A stretch of DNA of 39,417 nt, taken from Streptococcus suis. GTDB lineage: Bacteria; Bacillota; Bacilli; Lactobacillales; Streptococcaceae. Where the stretch lies: the NCBI RefSeq assembly GCF_002960625.1, contig NZ_POJH01000015.1, forward strand, positions 1 to 39,417. Direction: 5' to 3'. The notes under the pieces are model-generated. The model had not been told where the DNA came from. It worked only from the letters and a program-made list of their open reading frames with translations, and did not search any database. Below are positions 1-7,933 of this stretch, piece after piece (within the stretch, counting starts at the first letter, position 1; each line of letters begins with the position of its first letter). Both the position numbers and the translations under genes were made by a program.

Positions 1-30
1 TCATTAGGGGAGCTTTATTTTTAATAACAG

Positions 31-104
31 CGGGAAGTAGCTCAGCTTGGTAGAGTACTTGGTTTGGGACCAAGGTGTCGCAGGTTCGAATCCTGTCTTC
101 CCGA
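31..104 (+). tRNA. tRNA-Pro (anticodon UGG)
   Basis: Full cloverleaf. The 7-bp acceptor stem CGGGAAG (31-37) pairs with CTTCCCG (97-103), with discriminator A104. The anticodon stem CTTGG/CCAAG (58-62/70-74) encloses loop 63-69, which reads TGG at 65-67. The TTCGAAT T-loop is present. CCA is not encoded. The gene is probably the last of a tRNA cluster that begins outside the window, because no promoter is seen in the 30 bp before it. Confidence 0.97.
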
Positions 105-118
105 TTTATATTTCAAAG

Positions 119-139
119 AGTAGCAATGCTACTTTTTTT
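119..139 (+). terminator. Intrinsic terminator after tRNA-Pro
   Basis: Stem AGTAGC (119-124), loop AAT, stem GCTACT (128-133), followed by a run of T to 139. It lies 15 bp after the tRNA and probably ends the tRNA transcript. Confidence 0.85.
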
Positions 140-146
140 GCTTTTT

Positions 147-420
147 GCGGCTCCATAAGACTGTAGTGGGTAGATGAAAAGCTAACACCTAGAGAGTACG
201 AAATTCGTTCTCTCTTTCTTTATCTCTTTCTTGTTTTTAGGAGATAAGCTGAAAAGGGATCTTCCAGCCCTTTTCACTGTTCAAAGCAATCAAAATCTGT
301 TTTTAAAGTTTTCAAGGTTCCTGAAACCAAAGGCATTTCTCTTAATGACTTTGATGAGATTATTGGTAGCTTTTCAGTTTGGCGTTGGAATATGGTAGTT
401 CTAGGGCATTTAGTACCTTT
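147..420 (-). pseudogene. Decayed 3' end of an ISL3-family transposase
   Basis: On the minus strand, 420-372 reads ALELPYSNAKLK. One base out of frame it continues as ATNNLIKVIKRNAFGF and then FRNLENFKNRF, ending at a stop at 290-292. This pattern is typical of the C-terminus of ISL3-family (IS1167-like) transposases. A frameshift near 370 separates the halves and everything upstream is missing. The stretch at about 147-190 (GACTGTAGTGGGT within it) looks like the matching IS end. The family call comes from recognising the protein motif; the IS end is less certain. Confidence 0.65.
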
Positions 421-481
421 CCTTGTCCTTTAGTAATGTCTAATATACCGTTTAAAAAATTGGAGTAAATAGCCGAATATA

Positions 482-533
482 AAAACGAATGGCTCAAGGT
501 AGTTATAAAATTCTACCCTGTAGCATTCGTTTT
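482..533 (-). terminator. Long hairpin, probable rlmCD terminator
   Basis: AAAACGAATG (482-491) is complementary to CATTCGTTTT (524-533), and GGTAG (498-502) pairs with CTACC (513-517) inside it. On the minus strand the stem is followed by a T run, so it can end the minus-strand gene whose stop is at 600. The 425-599 stretch otherwise shows nothing coding. Confidence 0.6.
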
Positions 534-599
534 GTTTTATTTGAAACTGCTTCCTATAGCTTAACTTTTCTATTGTCCTCTTCTTAGTTTCCCCCTATG

Positions 600-1952
600 C
601 TATTTCCTACTCAACTTCACAACCGCCTCAGTTCGTGCGGTATGGGGAAACATATCAACGGATTGGATGTATTCAACCTTATAGGCTTTGGTCAGCTCAA
701 CTAAATCTCTGGCTAGGGTCGAAACATTGCAGGATACATAAACCATTTTAGCAGGCTTGTATTCCAAGATTGTTTTGAGTAGTTTTTCGTCTAAGCCAGT
801 CCGAGGTGGGTCGACCACTAAGGCATCTGCACGGTAGCCTTCTTTGTACCACTTAGGAATAATCTCTTCTGCCTTACCTGCTTCGTAGTGGGTATTGGTC
901 AGCCCCATCCGTTTGGCGTTGGCCTTAGCATCCTCGATGGCTTCAGGGATAATGTCCATCCCTCGAACAGACTTGACCTTTCTGGCAAAGGCAAAGCCAA
1001 TGGTTCCCACGCCACAGTAGGCATCAATCAAGTCTTCATCGCCAGAAATATCTAATGCTTTGACTGCCTCTCCGTAGAGAACTTCCGTTTGTTGGGGATT
1101 TAGCTGGTAGAATGCCCGAGGTGACAGGGAGAATTCATAATCCAAAACAGCCTCTTCGATGGCCTGTTTGCCCCAGAGAATCTCCGTTTTTTCTCCGTAT
1201 ATATCACTGGATTTCTGTCTATTCCAGTTTAGAGCAACAGTGACAATGGCAGGAAATTGCTTGGTTACTTCTTCAATGAGTTTGGTCAGATTGACCTGGC
1301 AGGAGGTGACAAAAATAACCTGCACCTGACCAGATTGACGGGCTCTGCGAACCATAACTGTACGAATGCCCTGCTCCTTACGCTCGTTGTAAATAGGGAT
1401 ACGGTGCTTAGTTAGGAGGTCAGCAATCCTATTGATAACCTTTTGGGTTTCCTTGTCTTGGACATAGCAGTCTGTAATACCAATCAGGCGATGGGAATTT
1501 TCAGCATAGAGGCCAGCCTTGACTTGACCCTTGAATGAACGGGTTTGAAACTGTAATTTAGCCCGATAATGACTTGGTTGATCCATTCCAATGGTTGGGT
1601 GAATGAGGTAATCCTCATAGCCTGCTGGCTTAAACTTTTTTAAGGCTTGTTGGAGCAGGTCTTGCTTGAAGTCCAGTTGCTTGTCATAACGAAGGTGCAT
1701 GATTTGACAGCCACCACAGGCTTGATAAATGTCACAGCTTGGTTTGACCCGGAATTTTGATTCCTTGTTAATTTTCAGTAGCCTTGCTTCCACAAAATTA
1801 CGTTTAACAGAGGTTACTTGACAATAGATTTCTTCCCCCTTGAGGGCACCCGGAACAAAGACCAGCGTTTTTTGATAAAAGCCAATACCTTCGCCATTGA
1901 TACCCATTCGCTTGATTTTCAAGGGAATTCGTTGGTTTACTTGTAAATTCAT
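600..1952 (-). CDS. rlmCD: 23S rRNA (uracil-5-)-methyltransferase, RlmCD type
   Basis: SAM-dependent enzyme (RumA/TrmA family) that makes 5-methyluridine in 23S rRNA. In streptococci one enzyme, RlmCD, is known to modify both U747 and U1939. The 450-residue protein has an N-terminal TRAM RNA-binding domain (about 5-60), an iron-sulfur cysteine set (C73, C79, C82, C162), the SAM loop [10 protein letters not shown] (310-319), DPPRTG (381-386), catalytic C408 in SCN, and E442 near the end. All key residues are intact. The start at 1952 has no Shine-Dalgarno sequence, but TAAAAT lies exactly 6 nt upstream, so the mRNA may be leaderless. The gene is divergent from recX with only 37 bp between start codons. 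Confidence 0.93.
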   Translation of the reverse strand: MNLQVNQRIPLKIKRMGINGEGIGFYQKTLVFVPGALKGEEIYCQVTSVKRNFVEARLLKINKESKFRVKPSCDIYQACGGCQIMHLRYDKQLDFKQDLLQQALKKFKPAGYEDYLIHPTIGMDQPSHYRAKLQFQTRSFKGQVKAGLYAENSHRLIGITDCYVQDKETQKVINRIADLLTKHRIPIYNERKEQGIRTVMVRRARQSGQVQVIFVTSCQVNLTKLIEEVTKQFPAIVTVALNWNRQKSSDIYGEKTEILWGKQAIEEAVLDYEFSLSPRAFYQLNPQQTEVLYGEAVKALDISGDEDLIDAYCGVGTIGFAFARKVKSVRGMDIIPEAIEDAKANAKRMGLTNTHYEAGKAEEIIPKWYKEGYRADALVVDPPRTGLDEKLLKTILEYKPAKMVYVSCNVSTLARDLVELTKAYKVEYIQSVDMFPHTARTEAVVKLSRK

Positions 1953-1958
1953 ATTATT

Positions 1959-1964
1959 ATTTTA
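1959..1964 (-). promoter_or_regulatory. -10 element of rlmCD
   Basis: TAAAAT on the minus strand, then 6 nt, then the ATG. The -35 is weak (TTTCAT at 17-bp spacing is the best match). Transcription would start at or within a base of the A of the start codon. Confidence 0.45.
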
Positions 1965-1977
1965 CCGAAAATTCCTG

Positions 1978-1983
1978 TATAAT
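1978..1983 (+). promoter_or_regulatory. -10 element of recX
   Basis: Perfect TATAAT, 6 nt before the ATG at 1990. No convincing -35 is visible. The spacing predicts a leaderless or near-leaderless recX mRNA. Confidence 0.55.
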
Positions 1984-1989
1984 GAAAGA

Positions 1990-2766
1990 ATGAGAATTAC
2001 AAAAATCGAAAAGAAAAAACGGCTCTATCTCTTAGAAGTTGAAGGACAGGAAAACACCTATATCACAGAAGATACCATTGTTCGCTTCATGCTCAGTAAG
2101 GACAAGGACATCACAGAAGAGGAATTTCAAGCCATTCGGGATTTTGCCCAATTTTCCTATGGGAAAAATTTAGCCCTGTATTTCATTTCCTTCAAGCAGA
2201 GAACCAAAAAAGAAGTATTGGATTATCTGGAAAAATATGAGATTGCAGGAGCCACTGCTCTAAAAATTGTTGCTAATTTGGAAGAAGATAGGTGGATTGA
2301 CGATAAAGCCTATGTAGAAACCTATATACGTCAGAATGGCTTGAATGGTGACAAGGGACCAGCTATGCTTCGTCAAAAATTGATGACGAAGGGAATTTCG
2401 AAATCAATCATAGAAGATGGACTGGCTGAGATTGATTTTTCAGACCTGGCTGAAAGGATTGCAGAAAAGTTATGTCGAAAGTATCAATCCAAGTTGCCCC
2501 TGCGAGCTTTACAGGATAAATTGGTTCAGGGCTTGATGTCCAAGGGATTTTCCTATGAGCTTGCCAAACAAAGCCTTGCTCAATTAGACTTGACATCGGA
2601 TGAAGAAAATGAAGCAGAGTTGATTGCCAAGGAGCTGGATAAGCAGTATCGGAAATACAGTCGAAAATATGAGGGATATGAGCTAAAACAATGTTTGACA
2701 CAGGCTTTGGTCCGTAAAGGATTTGATTTTGATACTATAAAAACAGCCCTTCGTGAATATCTGTGA
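1990..2766 (+). CDS. recX: Recombination regulator RecX
   Basis: RecX binds RecA filaments and limits recombinase activity. The 258-residue protein begins [17 protein letters not shown] and carries three-helix RecX repeats, for example around [22 protein letters not shown], the stretch with [14 protein letters not shown], and the C-terminal [15 protein letters not shown]. The long form of about 260 residues is usual in Firmicutes. I chose ATG 1990 over an in-frame ATG at 1897 because the family starts here and the promoter -10 lies at 1978-1983, downstream of the earlier ATG. No RBS precedes it. It is divergent from rlmCD, and that divergent arrangement is common in streptococci. Confidence 0.92.
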   Translation: MRITKIEKKKRLYLLEVEGQENTYITEDTIVRFMLSKDKDITEEEFQAIRDFAQFSYGKNLALYFISFKQRTKKEVLDYLEKYEIAGATALKIVANLEEDRWIDDKAYVETYIRQNGLNGDKGPAMLRQKLMTKGISKSIIEDGLAEIDFSDLAERIAEKLCRKYQSKLPLRALQDKLVQGLMSKGFSYELAKQSLAQLDLTSDEENEAELIAKELDKQYRKYSRKYEGYELKQCLTQALVRKGFDFDTIKTALREYL

Positions 2767-2795
2767 GAAAAATCTTCGCCTAGGTTGAAAAAATA

Positions 2796-2804
2796 TGGTA
2801 TAAT
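2796..2804 (+). promoter_or_regulatory. Extended -10 promoter for the DUF402 gene
   Basis: TGGTATAAT, an extended -10 of the TGn-TATAAT type, with no clear -35. The same word occurs before the DUF1912 gene and after valS. Confidence 0.7.
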
Positions 2805-2843
2805 AGTCAAGATAAATTGTAATAGTAGAAAGTTGGTAACAAA

Positions 2844-3377
2844 GTGAAATTACCAAAGGAAGGCGACTTTATTACTATTCAAAGTTATAAACATGACGGT
2901 GAAATTCATCGCACTTGGCGTGACACCATGGTATTAAAAACAACGGAAAATGCTGTTATTGGGGTCAATAACCACACCTTAGTGACTGAAAATGATGGCA
3001 GACGTTGGGTAACGAGAGAACCAGCAATCGTTTATTTTCATAAAAAATACTGGTTCAATATCATTGCAATGATCCGTGAGAACGGTGTTTCTTACTATTG
3101 TAACCTTGCTAGTCCTTATGTTCTAGACAACGAAGCCCTTAAGTACATCGACTACGACCTAGATGTCAAGGTCTTTGCTGATGGTGAGAAGAGGCTCTTG
3201 GATGTGGACGAATACGAGCGTCATCGCAAGGCTATGAAGTATTCAGATGATATTGATTTTATTTTGAAGGAAAATGTCAAGATTCTGGTGGACTGGATCA
3301 ACAATCAACGTGGTCCCTTCTCCCCAGCCTATGTTAATATCTGGTACAAACGCTATTTAGAACTGAGAAGTAGATAA
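2844..3377 (+). CDS. DUF402 family nucleoside tri/diphosphate phosphatase (Ntdp)
   Basis: The 177-residue protein begins [19 protein letters not shown] and has the DUF402 pattern: GEIHRTWRD, then [22 protein letters not shown] and a D-rich stretch [10 protein letters not shown], then EYERHRKAM. Relatives (staphylococcal and streptococcal Ntdp/YgaC) hydrolyse nucleoside tri- and diphosphates with divalent metals, using acidic residues in the YIDYDLD segment. The start is GTG 2844 with only a weak upstream purine stretch. It is a single-gene unit between an extended -10 promoter and a strong terminator. Confidence 0.88.
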   Translation: MKLPKEGDFITIQSYKHDGEIHRTWRDTMVLKTTENAVIGVNNHTLVTENDGRRWVTREPAIVYFHKKYWFNIIAMIRENGVSYYCNLASPYVLDNEALKYIDYDLDVKVFADGEKRLLDVDEYERHRKAMKYSDDIDFILKENVKILVDWINNQRGPFSPAYVNIWYKRYLELRSR

Positions 3378-3390
3378 AGTTAGAAAAGAA

Positions 3391-3413
3391 AATCCTGTTT
3401 TACAGGTTTTTTT
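3391..3413 (+). terminator. Terminator after the DUF402 gene
   Basis: CCTGT (3394-3398), loop TTT, ACAGG (3402-3406), then seven T. Flanking A and T runs extend the stem. Confidence 0.8.
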
Positions 3414-3433
3414 CTTACCATAAAGGAGGAAAG

Positions 3434-3751
3434 ATGGCTTTTGATCAAACAAATGGACGGTACGCAAGTTTTGGTGTTGTCACCTCATTGCCAGGAGAGG
3501 TCATTGACAGTTTTTGGTATTTTATTGATAACTACTTAAAAGGAGTTATTCCCTTAAAAAGTGTCTTGCGTTTTTCCATCAAAAATAGGAAGGGGAAAGT
3601 GACACTTGTGTTTTCTCAAGAGGGCTATAGGAATGCCATTGCTTTGGATTTGAACAGTCGCTTCGATCCTTTTTATCCGTCAACGATTTTGGTGATGGAT
3701 AAGCAGGGCAAGGAAACCATTACCCTGCCAGATGAAGTGACCCTCCTATAA
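3434..3751 (+). CDS. DUF960 family protein
   Basis: A 105-residue soluble protein beginning MAFDQTNGRYASFGVVTSLP, matching the DUF960 family of streptococci and staphylococci. These are small proteins with a conserved N-terminal segment and no assigned function. A strong RBS (AAAGGAGG) sits just before the ATG. No signal peptide, membrane segment or catalytic motif is visible. The gene starts 20 bp after the preceding terminator, so it may depend on read-through from the DUF402 promoter. Confidence 0.82.
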   Translation: MAFDQTNGRYASFGVVTSLPGEVIDSFWYFIDNYLKGVIPLKSVLRFSIKNRKGKVTLVFSQEGYRNAIALDLNSRFDPFYPSTILVMDKQGKETITLPDEVTLL

Positions 3752-3818
3752 TCATCTTCCATTTTCGCTTCTTGCTCAGCTCTTTTTCATTTGGAATCAA
3801 TCAAATCACAATAACATC

Positions 3819-3847
3819 TTGTTAATATAGTGAATTTAGTGTAAAAT
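3819..3847 (+). promoter_or_regulatory. Promoter of the GntR/UTRA gene
   Basis: -35 TTGTTA (3819-3824), 17-bp spacer, -10 TAAAAT (3842-3847). Confidence 0.6.
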
Positions 3848-3885
3848 AATGGTGAGAGATTGTGCTGATTCGAAAGGAGGATACT

Positions 3886-4611
3886 ATGAGTGGTCAATTT
3901 GATGACAAACCCCTTTATTTGCAGTTGGTCGATGAACTAGAAGTAGCTATTCGTGAGAGAATGGCGCCAAATGATAAATTGCTTTCAGAGCGGGAACTGA
4001 CACAGGTACATGGGGTCAGTCGCATTACCGTTCGCCTAGCCTTGCAGGAGTTGGAAAAACGAGGCTTGGTCTATAAGAAACATGGCAAGGGAACCTATGT
4101 TTCAGAAATCTTGGATACTGCTGTAGATTTATCCCAGGCTTATAGCTTCACTGATCAGATGAGAAAAATGGGGAAAGTGCCTCGGACGGTTATCTTATCC
4201 TTTAGAAATATGCAGGCTACCGATTTTATTGCTCAGCAGTTGCAGGTCAGCTGTGGAGAGCTTGTATTTGAAATAGAACGTCTTCGTCTAGCTGATGAGA
4301 TTCCAATGATGCTGGAGAGGACTTATGTGCCTGTTTCACTTTTTCCTACTTTGACAAGTAGTAGGATGAGCGAAAAACCTTTGTATGAAATTTTTCTGGA
4401 AGACTATGGACAGGTTGTTCGTTTGGCAGAAGAAGAATTTTATGCCAGTATTTCTTTAGACAATGAAGCCAAGATATTGGGGATTCCGAGTAATAGTCCA
4501 GTTCTTCATCTGGTGAGAAAGACCTATAATGATAAAAATAGGTTGATTGAGTATACATTTAGTATTGCTAGAGCGGATCAGTTTCGTTATAAGATTATTC
4601 ATCAGAAATAG
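3886..4611 (+). CDS. GntR-family regulator, HutC/UTRA type
   Basis: A 241-residue repressor-type protein. An N-terminal winged helix-turn-helix (about 8-75, with LSERELTQVHGVSRITVR and RLALQELEKRGLVYKKHGKG) is followed by a UTRA effector-binding domain (about 90-238). UTRA domains usually bind small sugars, sugar phosphates or amino-acid derivatives. The start is ATG 3886, preceded by a near-perfect AAAGGAGG. It is convergent with a second GntR gene and shares its terminator; both lie beside the bgaC-PTS operon. Its target is not obvious from the sequence: it may act on the same operon or elsewhere. Confidence 0.88.
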   Translation: MSGQFDDKPLYLQLVDELEVAIRERMAPNDKLLSERELTQVHGVSRITVRLALQELEKRGLVYKKHGKGTYVSEILDTAVDLSQAYSFTDQMRKMGKVPRTVILSFRNMQATDFIAQQLQVSCGELVFEIERLRLADEIPMMLERTYVPVSLFPTLTSSRMSEKPLYEIFLEDYGQVVRLAEEEFYASISLDNEAKILGIPSNSPVLHLVRKTYNDKNRLIEYTFSIARADQFRYKIIHQK

Positions 4612-4643
4612 AAAAAACGCAGATGGTTAAGTCTGCGTTTTTT
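4612..4643. terminator. Bidirectional terminator between two GntR genes
   Basis: AAAAAACGCAGA (4612-4623), 8-nt loop, TCTGCGTTTTTT (4632-4643). The A and T runs on both sides let it work in both directions for the two convergent genes. Confidence 0.9.
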
Positions 4644-4647
4644 GCAT

Positions 4648-5358
4648 TTAACGGTGGTTAGCCGTGATTTCGAATTTGTAGTATTTCCAGTGCTTGTAGG
4701 TTTCAGTATATTCCATAATTTCGCCACTTGCGCTGTGAGTGGTTGTTTTATTTTGAAGAACTGCAGGTTCTGTTGCTTTTAAATTCAAATGTTTTGAAAC
4801 GTCTTTTGGACAAGGGCTAACAATCTCATTGGTTTCAACAAACGGTTCCTCAGACATATGGATGTTGTAGTCCAACTTGAAGCGTTGGTAGATAGACTGA
4901 TAATGTTCTAGTGGAGCATCCGGATTTTGAATATATCGTTGAGGGATATAGGAATTGTGGAAGATGTATGGTGTATTTTCTGTTGAACGCACACGAACAA
5001 TCTTATAGTAGAAATCATTCTTATCCAAGTTGAGTTTTTCAAGGATTTCAGGGTCATTGCCTTTTTCACAAGAGAGCACGACAACAGTATCCTTATCCAT
5101 TGGGAAAACTTCGATATCGGAGAATTCTACCAAGCGCCCTTTGCGGGAACGGGAAACGAAGGTTCCTTTGCCCTGTTGCCGAATCAGGTAGCCATCCTTA
5201 ACCAATTCATTTACAGCACGGATAACCGTAATAGAGCTAACGTTAAATAGTTTTGTCAATTCAGATTCTGTGTAAAATTTATCGCCATTTTCAAATTTAC
5301 CAGAAATGATCTGCTGACGTAAGTCATTCTGTATAAGTTGATACTTAGGTACTTTCAT
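4648..5358 (-). CDS. bgaR: GntR-family regulator of the bgaC-PTS operon (BgaR-like)
   Basis: A 236-residue HutC/UTRA regulator. The N-terminal winged helix begins MKVPKYQLIQNDLRQQI with the recognition region TESELTKLFNVSSITVIRAV, then GYLIRQQGKGTFV. The UTRA domain runs from about 85 to the end. The start is at 5358 rather than an upstream ATG at 5412, because an AAAGGAAG RBS sits in front of it and the family starts there. It is divergent from bgaC, as is the pneumococcal regulator next to bgaC, so it most likely controls that operon. The symbol rests on this context. Confidence 0.82.
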   Translation of the reverse strand: MKVPKYQLIQNDLRQQIISGKFENGDKFYTESELTKLFNVSSITVIRAVNELVKDGYLIRQQGKGTFVSRSRKGRLVEFSDIEVFPMDKDTVVVLSCEKGNDPEILEKLNLDKNDFYYKIVRVRSTENTPYIFHNSYIPQRYIQNPDAPLEHYQSIYQRFKLDYNIHMSEEPFVETNEIVSPCPKDVSKHLNLKATEPAVLQNKTTTHSASGEIMEYTETYKHWKYYKFEITANHR

Positions 5359-5383
5359 GTTTATAACTTCCTTTCTAGCGCTT

Positions 5384-5412
5384 ATTATACTAAATAAATA
5401 GAAAAAAATCAA
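5384..5412 (-). promoter_or_regulatory. Promoter of bgaR
   Basis: On the minus strand: -35 TTGATT (5412-5407), 17-bp spacer, -10 TATAAT (5389-5384). Confidence 0.7.
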
Positions 5413-5423
5413 AAAATATAGCT

Positions 5424-5438
5424 ATTATTTCGAAAAAA
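5424..5438 (+). promoter_or_regulatory. Candidate operator, copy 1
   Basis: ATTATTTCGAAAAAA, repeated with one change at 5486-5500. This copy sits 11 bp upstream of the bgaR -35. The inner TTTCGAAA is palindromic. It is a candidate site for the BgaR-type regulator; this is inference from position and repetition. Confidence 0.4.
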
Positions 5439-5485
5439 CTCCTTGTAACCCCCTTTCATGATGCGATTTGTCAAAAAATGTAGAA

Positions 5486-5500
5486 ATTATTTCCAAAAAA
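5486..5500 (+). promoter_or_regulatory. Candidate operator, copy 2
   Basis: ATTATTTCCAAAAAA, in direct orientation 62 bp after copy 1 and 12 bp upstream of the bgaC -35. Both copies sit at matching distances from the two divergent promoters. Confidence 0.4.
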
Positions 5501-5512
5501 AATAAAAAGTAG

Positions 5513-5541
5513 TGGACATAACCAGTAAAAAGTGTTATTAT
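5513..5541 (+). promoter_or_regulatory. Promoter of the bgaC operon
   Basis: -35 TGGACA (5513-5518), 17-bp spacer, extended -10 TGT-TATTAT (5533-5541). The transcript would start near 5548, giving a leader of about 30 nt. Confidence 0.75.
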
Positions 5542-5577
5542 ATTAACAGAAAGGTATATAATTATAAAGGTGACGAG

Positions 5578-7350
5578 ATGACAGAGTTCTATATAAAAGA
5601 TCAAATTTACTTAGATCATCAACCCTTTAAAATTCTATCAGGGGCCATCCATTATTTCCGAGTGCATCCTGATGACTGGTACCATTCCTTGTATAACTTA
5701 AAAGCTTTAGGTTTTAATACGGTTGAAACCTATGTTCCTTGGAATATGCACGAACCTAAAAAAGGGGAGTTTTGCTATGAAGGGATACTGGATCTGGAGC
5801 GCTTCTTACAGCTGGCGCAGGATTTGGGGCTTTATGCTATCGTTCGCCCTTCCCCATATATTTGTGCCGAGTGGGAATGGGGAGGTCTCCCCGCTTGGCT
5901 GATGCAGGAGGAGCTGAGGGTTCGTTCTCATGATGAACGCTACCTAAGGCACTTAGATGAATATTACGCTTCTCTTCTTCCTAAATTAGCCAAGTTCCAA
6001 CTCGCACAAGGTGGCAATATCCTTATGTTCCAGGTAGAGAACGAATATGGTTCCTATGGTGAGGATAAGGAATATCTAAGGGCTGTAGCAGGTCTAATGA
6101 GGAAGTATGGCTTGACAGCTCCGCTCTTCACTTCTGATGGTGCATGGCGGGCAACTCTACGAGCAGGGACCTTGATAGAAGACGACATTTTTGTGACAGG
6201 TAACTTTGGTTCTAGAGCTAGAGAAAACTTTGCAAACATGCAGGCCTTCTTTAATGAATATGGCAAAGAATGGCCCTACATGTGTATGGAGTTCTGGGAT
6301 GGTTGGTTTAATCGCTGGGGTGATGAAGTTATTCGCCGCGATCCAGATGAGATGGTTGACGCTGTTATGGAATGTATTGAGTTGGGTTCGATTAACCTCT
6401 ATATGTTCCACGGAGGAACCAACTTTGGGTTCATGAATGGTTGCTCTGCCCGTGGTCAGATTGATTTGCCACAGGTAACTTCTTACGATTACGATGCGAT
6501 TTTAGATGAGGCTGGCAATCCAACCAAGAAATTCTATGCCTTGCAAAAACGTATGAAGGAAACCTATCCAGATTTGGACTATGCTGAGCCACTGGTAAAA
6601 GAAGCCAGGGCCTTGCCAAGTGTGGACTTGAAGGATAAGGTAAGCCTCTTTGCTGTAGCAGAAAATGTAAGCGATTACTCCTCTAGCTTCTATCCAAAAA
6701 ATATGGAAGAGCTGGGGCAATCGACGGGCTATATCCTCTATAAAACGCAGTTAGAGCGGGATAAGGAGGAGGCAGAACGGCTTCGTGTCATTGATGCGCG
6801 TGACCGTATTCAAGTCTATGCAGATGGTCGTTTGGTTACCACACAATACCAGACAGAAATTGGTGAAGACATTGCACTAGAGTTTACATCCAACCATGTT
6901 GAACTGGCTGTCTTGGTTGAAAACATGGGACGGGTCAATTATGGTCATAAGTTGACAGCACCGACGCAGTCCAAAGGGTTGGGTCGAGGGGCTATAGCAG
7001 ACTTGCACTACATTGGTAATTGGGACATGTATCCATTGCCACTGGATGATATTTCTGGTCTGGATTTCACGCAAGACTGGCAGGAGGGGCAACCAGCCTT
7101 CTATCGCTACCAGTTTGAACTAGAAGATCTGGCAGACACTTACTTGGACATGACAGGTTTTGGTAAGGGTGTTGTATTTGTTAACAATGTAAATATCGGA
7201 CGTTTCTGGGAAAAAGGTCCAATCCTCTATCTCTATATTCCAAAAGGATACTTAAAGAAAGGAGTTAATGAAATAGTCGTTTTTGAAACGGAAGGACAAT
7301 ATAGAGAGAAGATTAGCTTTTCACAGGAACCCGTTTATAAAGAAGTATAG
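5578..7350 (+). CDS. bgaC: Beta-galactosidase, GH35 family (BgaC)
   Basis: A 590-residue GH35 enzyme that removes terminal beta-linked galactose. The pneumococcal homologue is specific for Gal-beta-1,3-GlcNAc. The N-terminal TIM barrel (about 1-320) has the acid/base Glu in VENEYG (E156) and the probable nucleophile in MEFWDG (E238). Beta-rich domains follow, including GYILYKTQL, the galactose-binding-like segment near AFYRYQFELED, and FGKGVVFVNNVNIGRFWEKG. There is no signal peptide. ATG 5578 with AAAGGTGA upstream is the start; an earlier in-frame GTG at 5512 lies upstream of the promoter -10. First gene of the operon with the mannose-family PTS, so it may act on imported (phospho)disaccharide, as GH35 enzymes do in lactobacillar gnb operons. 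Confidence 0.95.
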   Translation: MTEFYIKDQIYLDHQPFKILSGAIHYFRVHPDDWYHSLYNLKALGFNTVETYVPWNMHEPKKGEFCYEGILDLERFLQLAQDLGLYAIVRPSPYICAEWEWGGLPAWLMQEELRVRSHDERYLRHLDEYYASLLPKLAKFQLAQGGNILMFQVENEYGSYGEDKEYLRAVAGLMRKYGLTAPLFTSDGAWRATLRAGTLIEDDIFVTGNFGSRARENFANMQAFFNEYGKEWPYMCMEFWDGWFNRWGDEVIRRDPDEMVDAVMECIELGSINLYMFHGGTNFGFMNGCSARGQIDLPQVTSYDYDAILDEAGNPTKKFYALQKRMKETYPDLDYAEPLVKEARALPSVDLKDKVSLFAVAENVSDYSSSFYPKNMEELGQSTGYILYKTQLERDKEEAERLRVIDARDRIQVYADGRLVTTQYQTEIGEDIALEFTSNHVELAVLVENMGRVNYGHKLTAPTQSKGLGRGAIADLHYIGNWDMYPLPLDDISGLDFTQDWQEGQPAFYRYQFELEDLADTYLDMTGFGKGVVFVNNVNIGRFWEKGPILYLYIPKGYLKKGVNEIVVFETEGQYREKISFSQEPVYKEV

Positions 7351-7405
7351 GTACTCCCTTGAGAGTGTCTAACAGAAAGATTTATGAAGAAAAGGAGAAC
7401 ATTGT

Positions 7406-7891
7406 ATGGCAATTATTGCTACACGTATTGATGGTCGTTTGATCCACGGTCAGGTTGCTAACCTTTGGACGACTAAATTAAATATTAGTCGGATCATGGT
7501 TATCGATGATGCGGTTGCTCAAAACGACATTGAGAAACAAGGTTTGAAATTAGCTTGCCCACCGGGTGTAAAATTATCTATTTTGCCAATCGAAAAAGCA
7601 GCTACTAACATCAAGGAAGGTAAGTATGACGCACAACGCTTATTGATTGTTGCTCGTCGTCCTGAAAACTTCCTGCGCTTAGTTGAATATGGTGTAGAAC
7701 TCGCTGAATTGAATGTCGGCAATATGTCACAATCACCAGAAACTCGCTCTGTTACTCGCTCCATTAACGTTGTAGATAAAGACATTGCGGACTTTGATGC
7801 CTTGGTTGCTAAGGGAGTAAAATTGATTGCTCAAATGGTACCAGGCGACTCACCAAAAGACTTTATGCCTCTCTTGGATAAGGTTAGATAA
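7406..7891 (+). CDS. PTS system mannose/N-acetylgalactosamine-family IIB component
   Basis: Cytoplasmic phosphotransfer subunit (161 residues) of a mannose-family PTS. It takes phosphate from IIA on a histidine and passes it to the sugar. The start MAIIATRIDGRLIHGQV carries the family signature; H14 is the predicted phosphorylation site. The RBS AAAAGGAG is good. It lies 55 bp after bgaC and is followed by IIC, IID and IIA, the order of the pneumococcal bgaC operon PTS. Confidence 0.95.
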   Translation: MAIIATRIDGRLIHGQVANLWTTKLNISRIMVIDDAVAQNDIEKQGLKLACPPGVKLSILPIEKAATNIKEGKYDAQRLLIVARRPENFLRLVEYGVELAELNVGNMSQSPETRSVTRSINVVDKDIADFDALVAKGVKLIAQMVPGDSPKDFMPLLDKVR

Positions 7892-7933
7892 ATTTCGGAT
7901 ATTTTTGAAAAATTTAAAAGGAGGTTCACTATT

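Noticed and set aside
1897..1989. 31-codon N-terminal extension of recX
   Set aside because: It lies upstream of the recX -10, overlaps rlmCD in antisense and is not part of the RecX family.
2408..2810. Open frames on the minus strand inside recX
   Set aside because: No RBS, no recognisable motifs, and they mirror a real coding gene on the other strand.
5450..5476. cre (CcpA) site near TGATGCGATTTGTCA
   Set aside because: Spacing is one base off the cre consensus and the match is weak; not strong enough to annotate.
5512..5577. 22-codon extension of bgaC from a GTG
   Set aside because: It covers the promoter itself; ATG 5578 has a good RBS and matches the family start.
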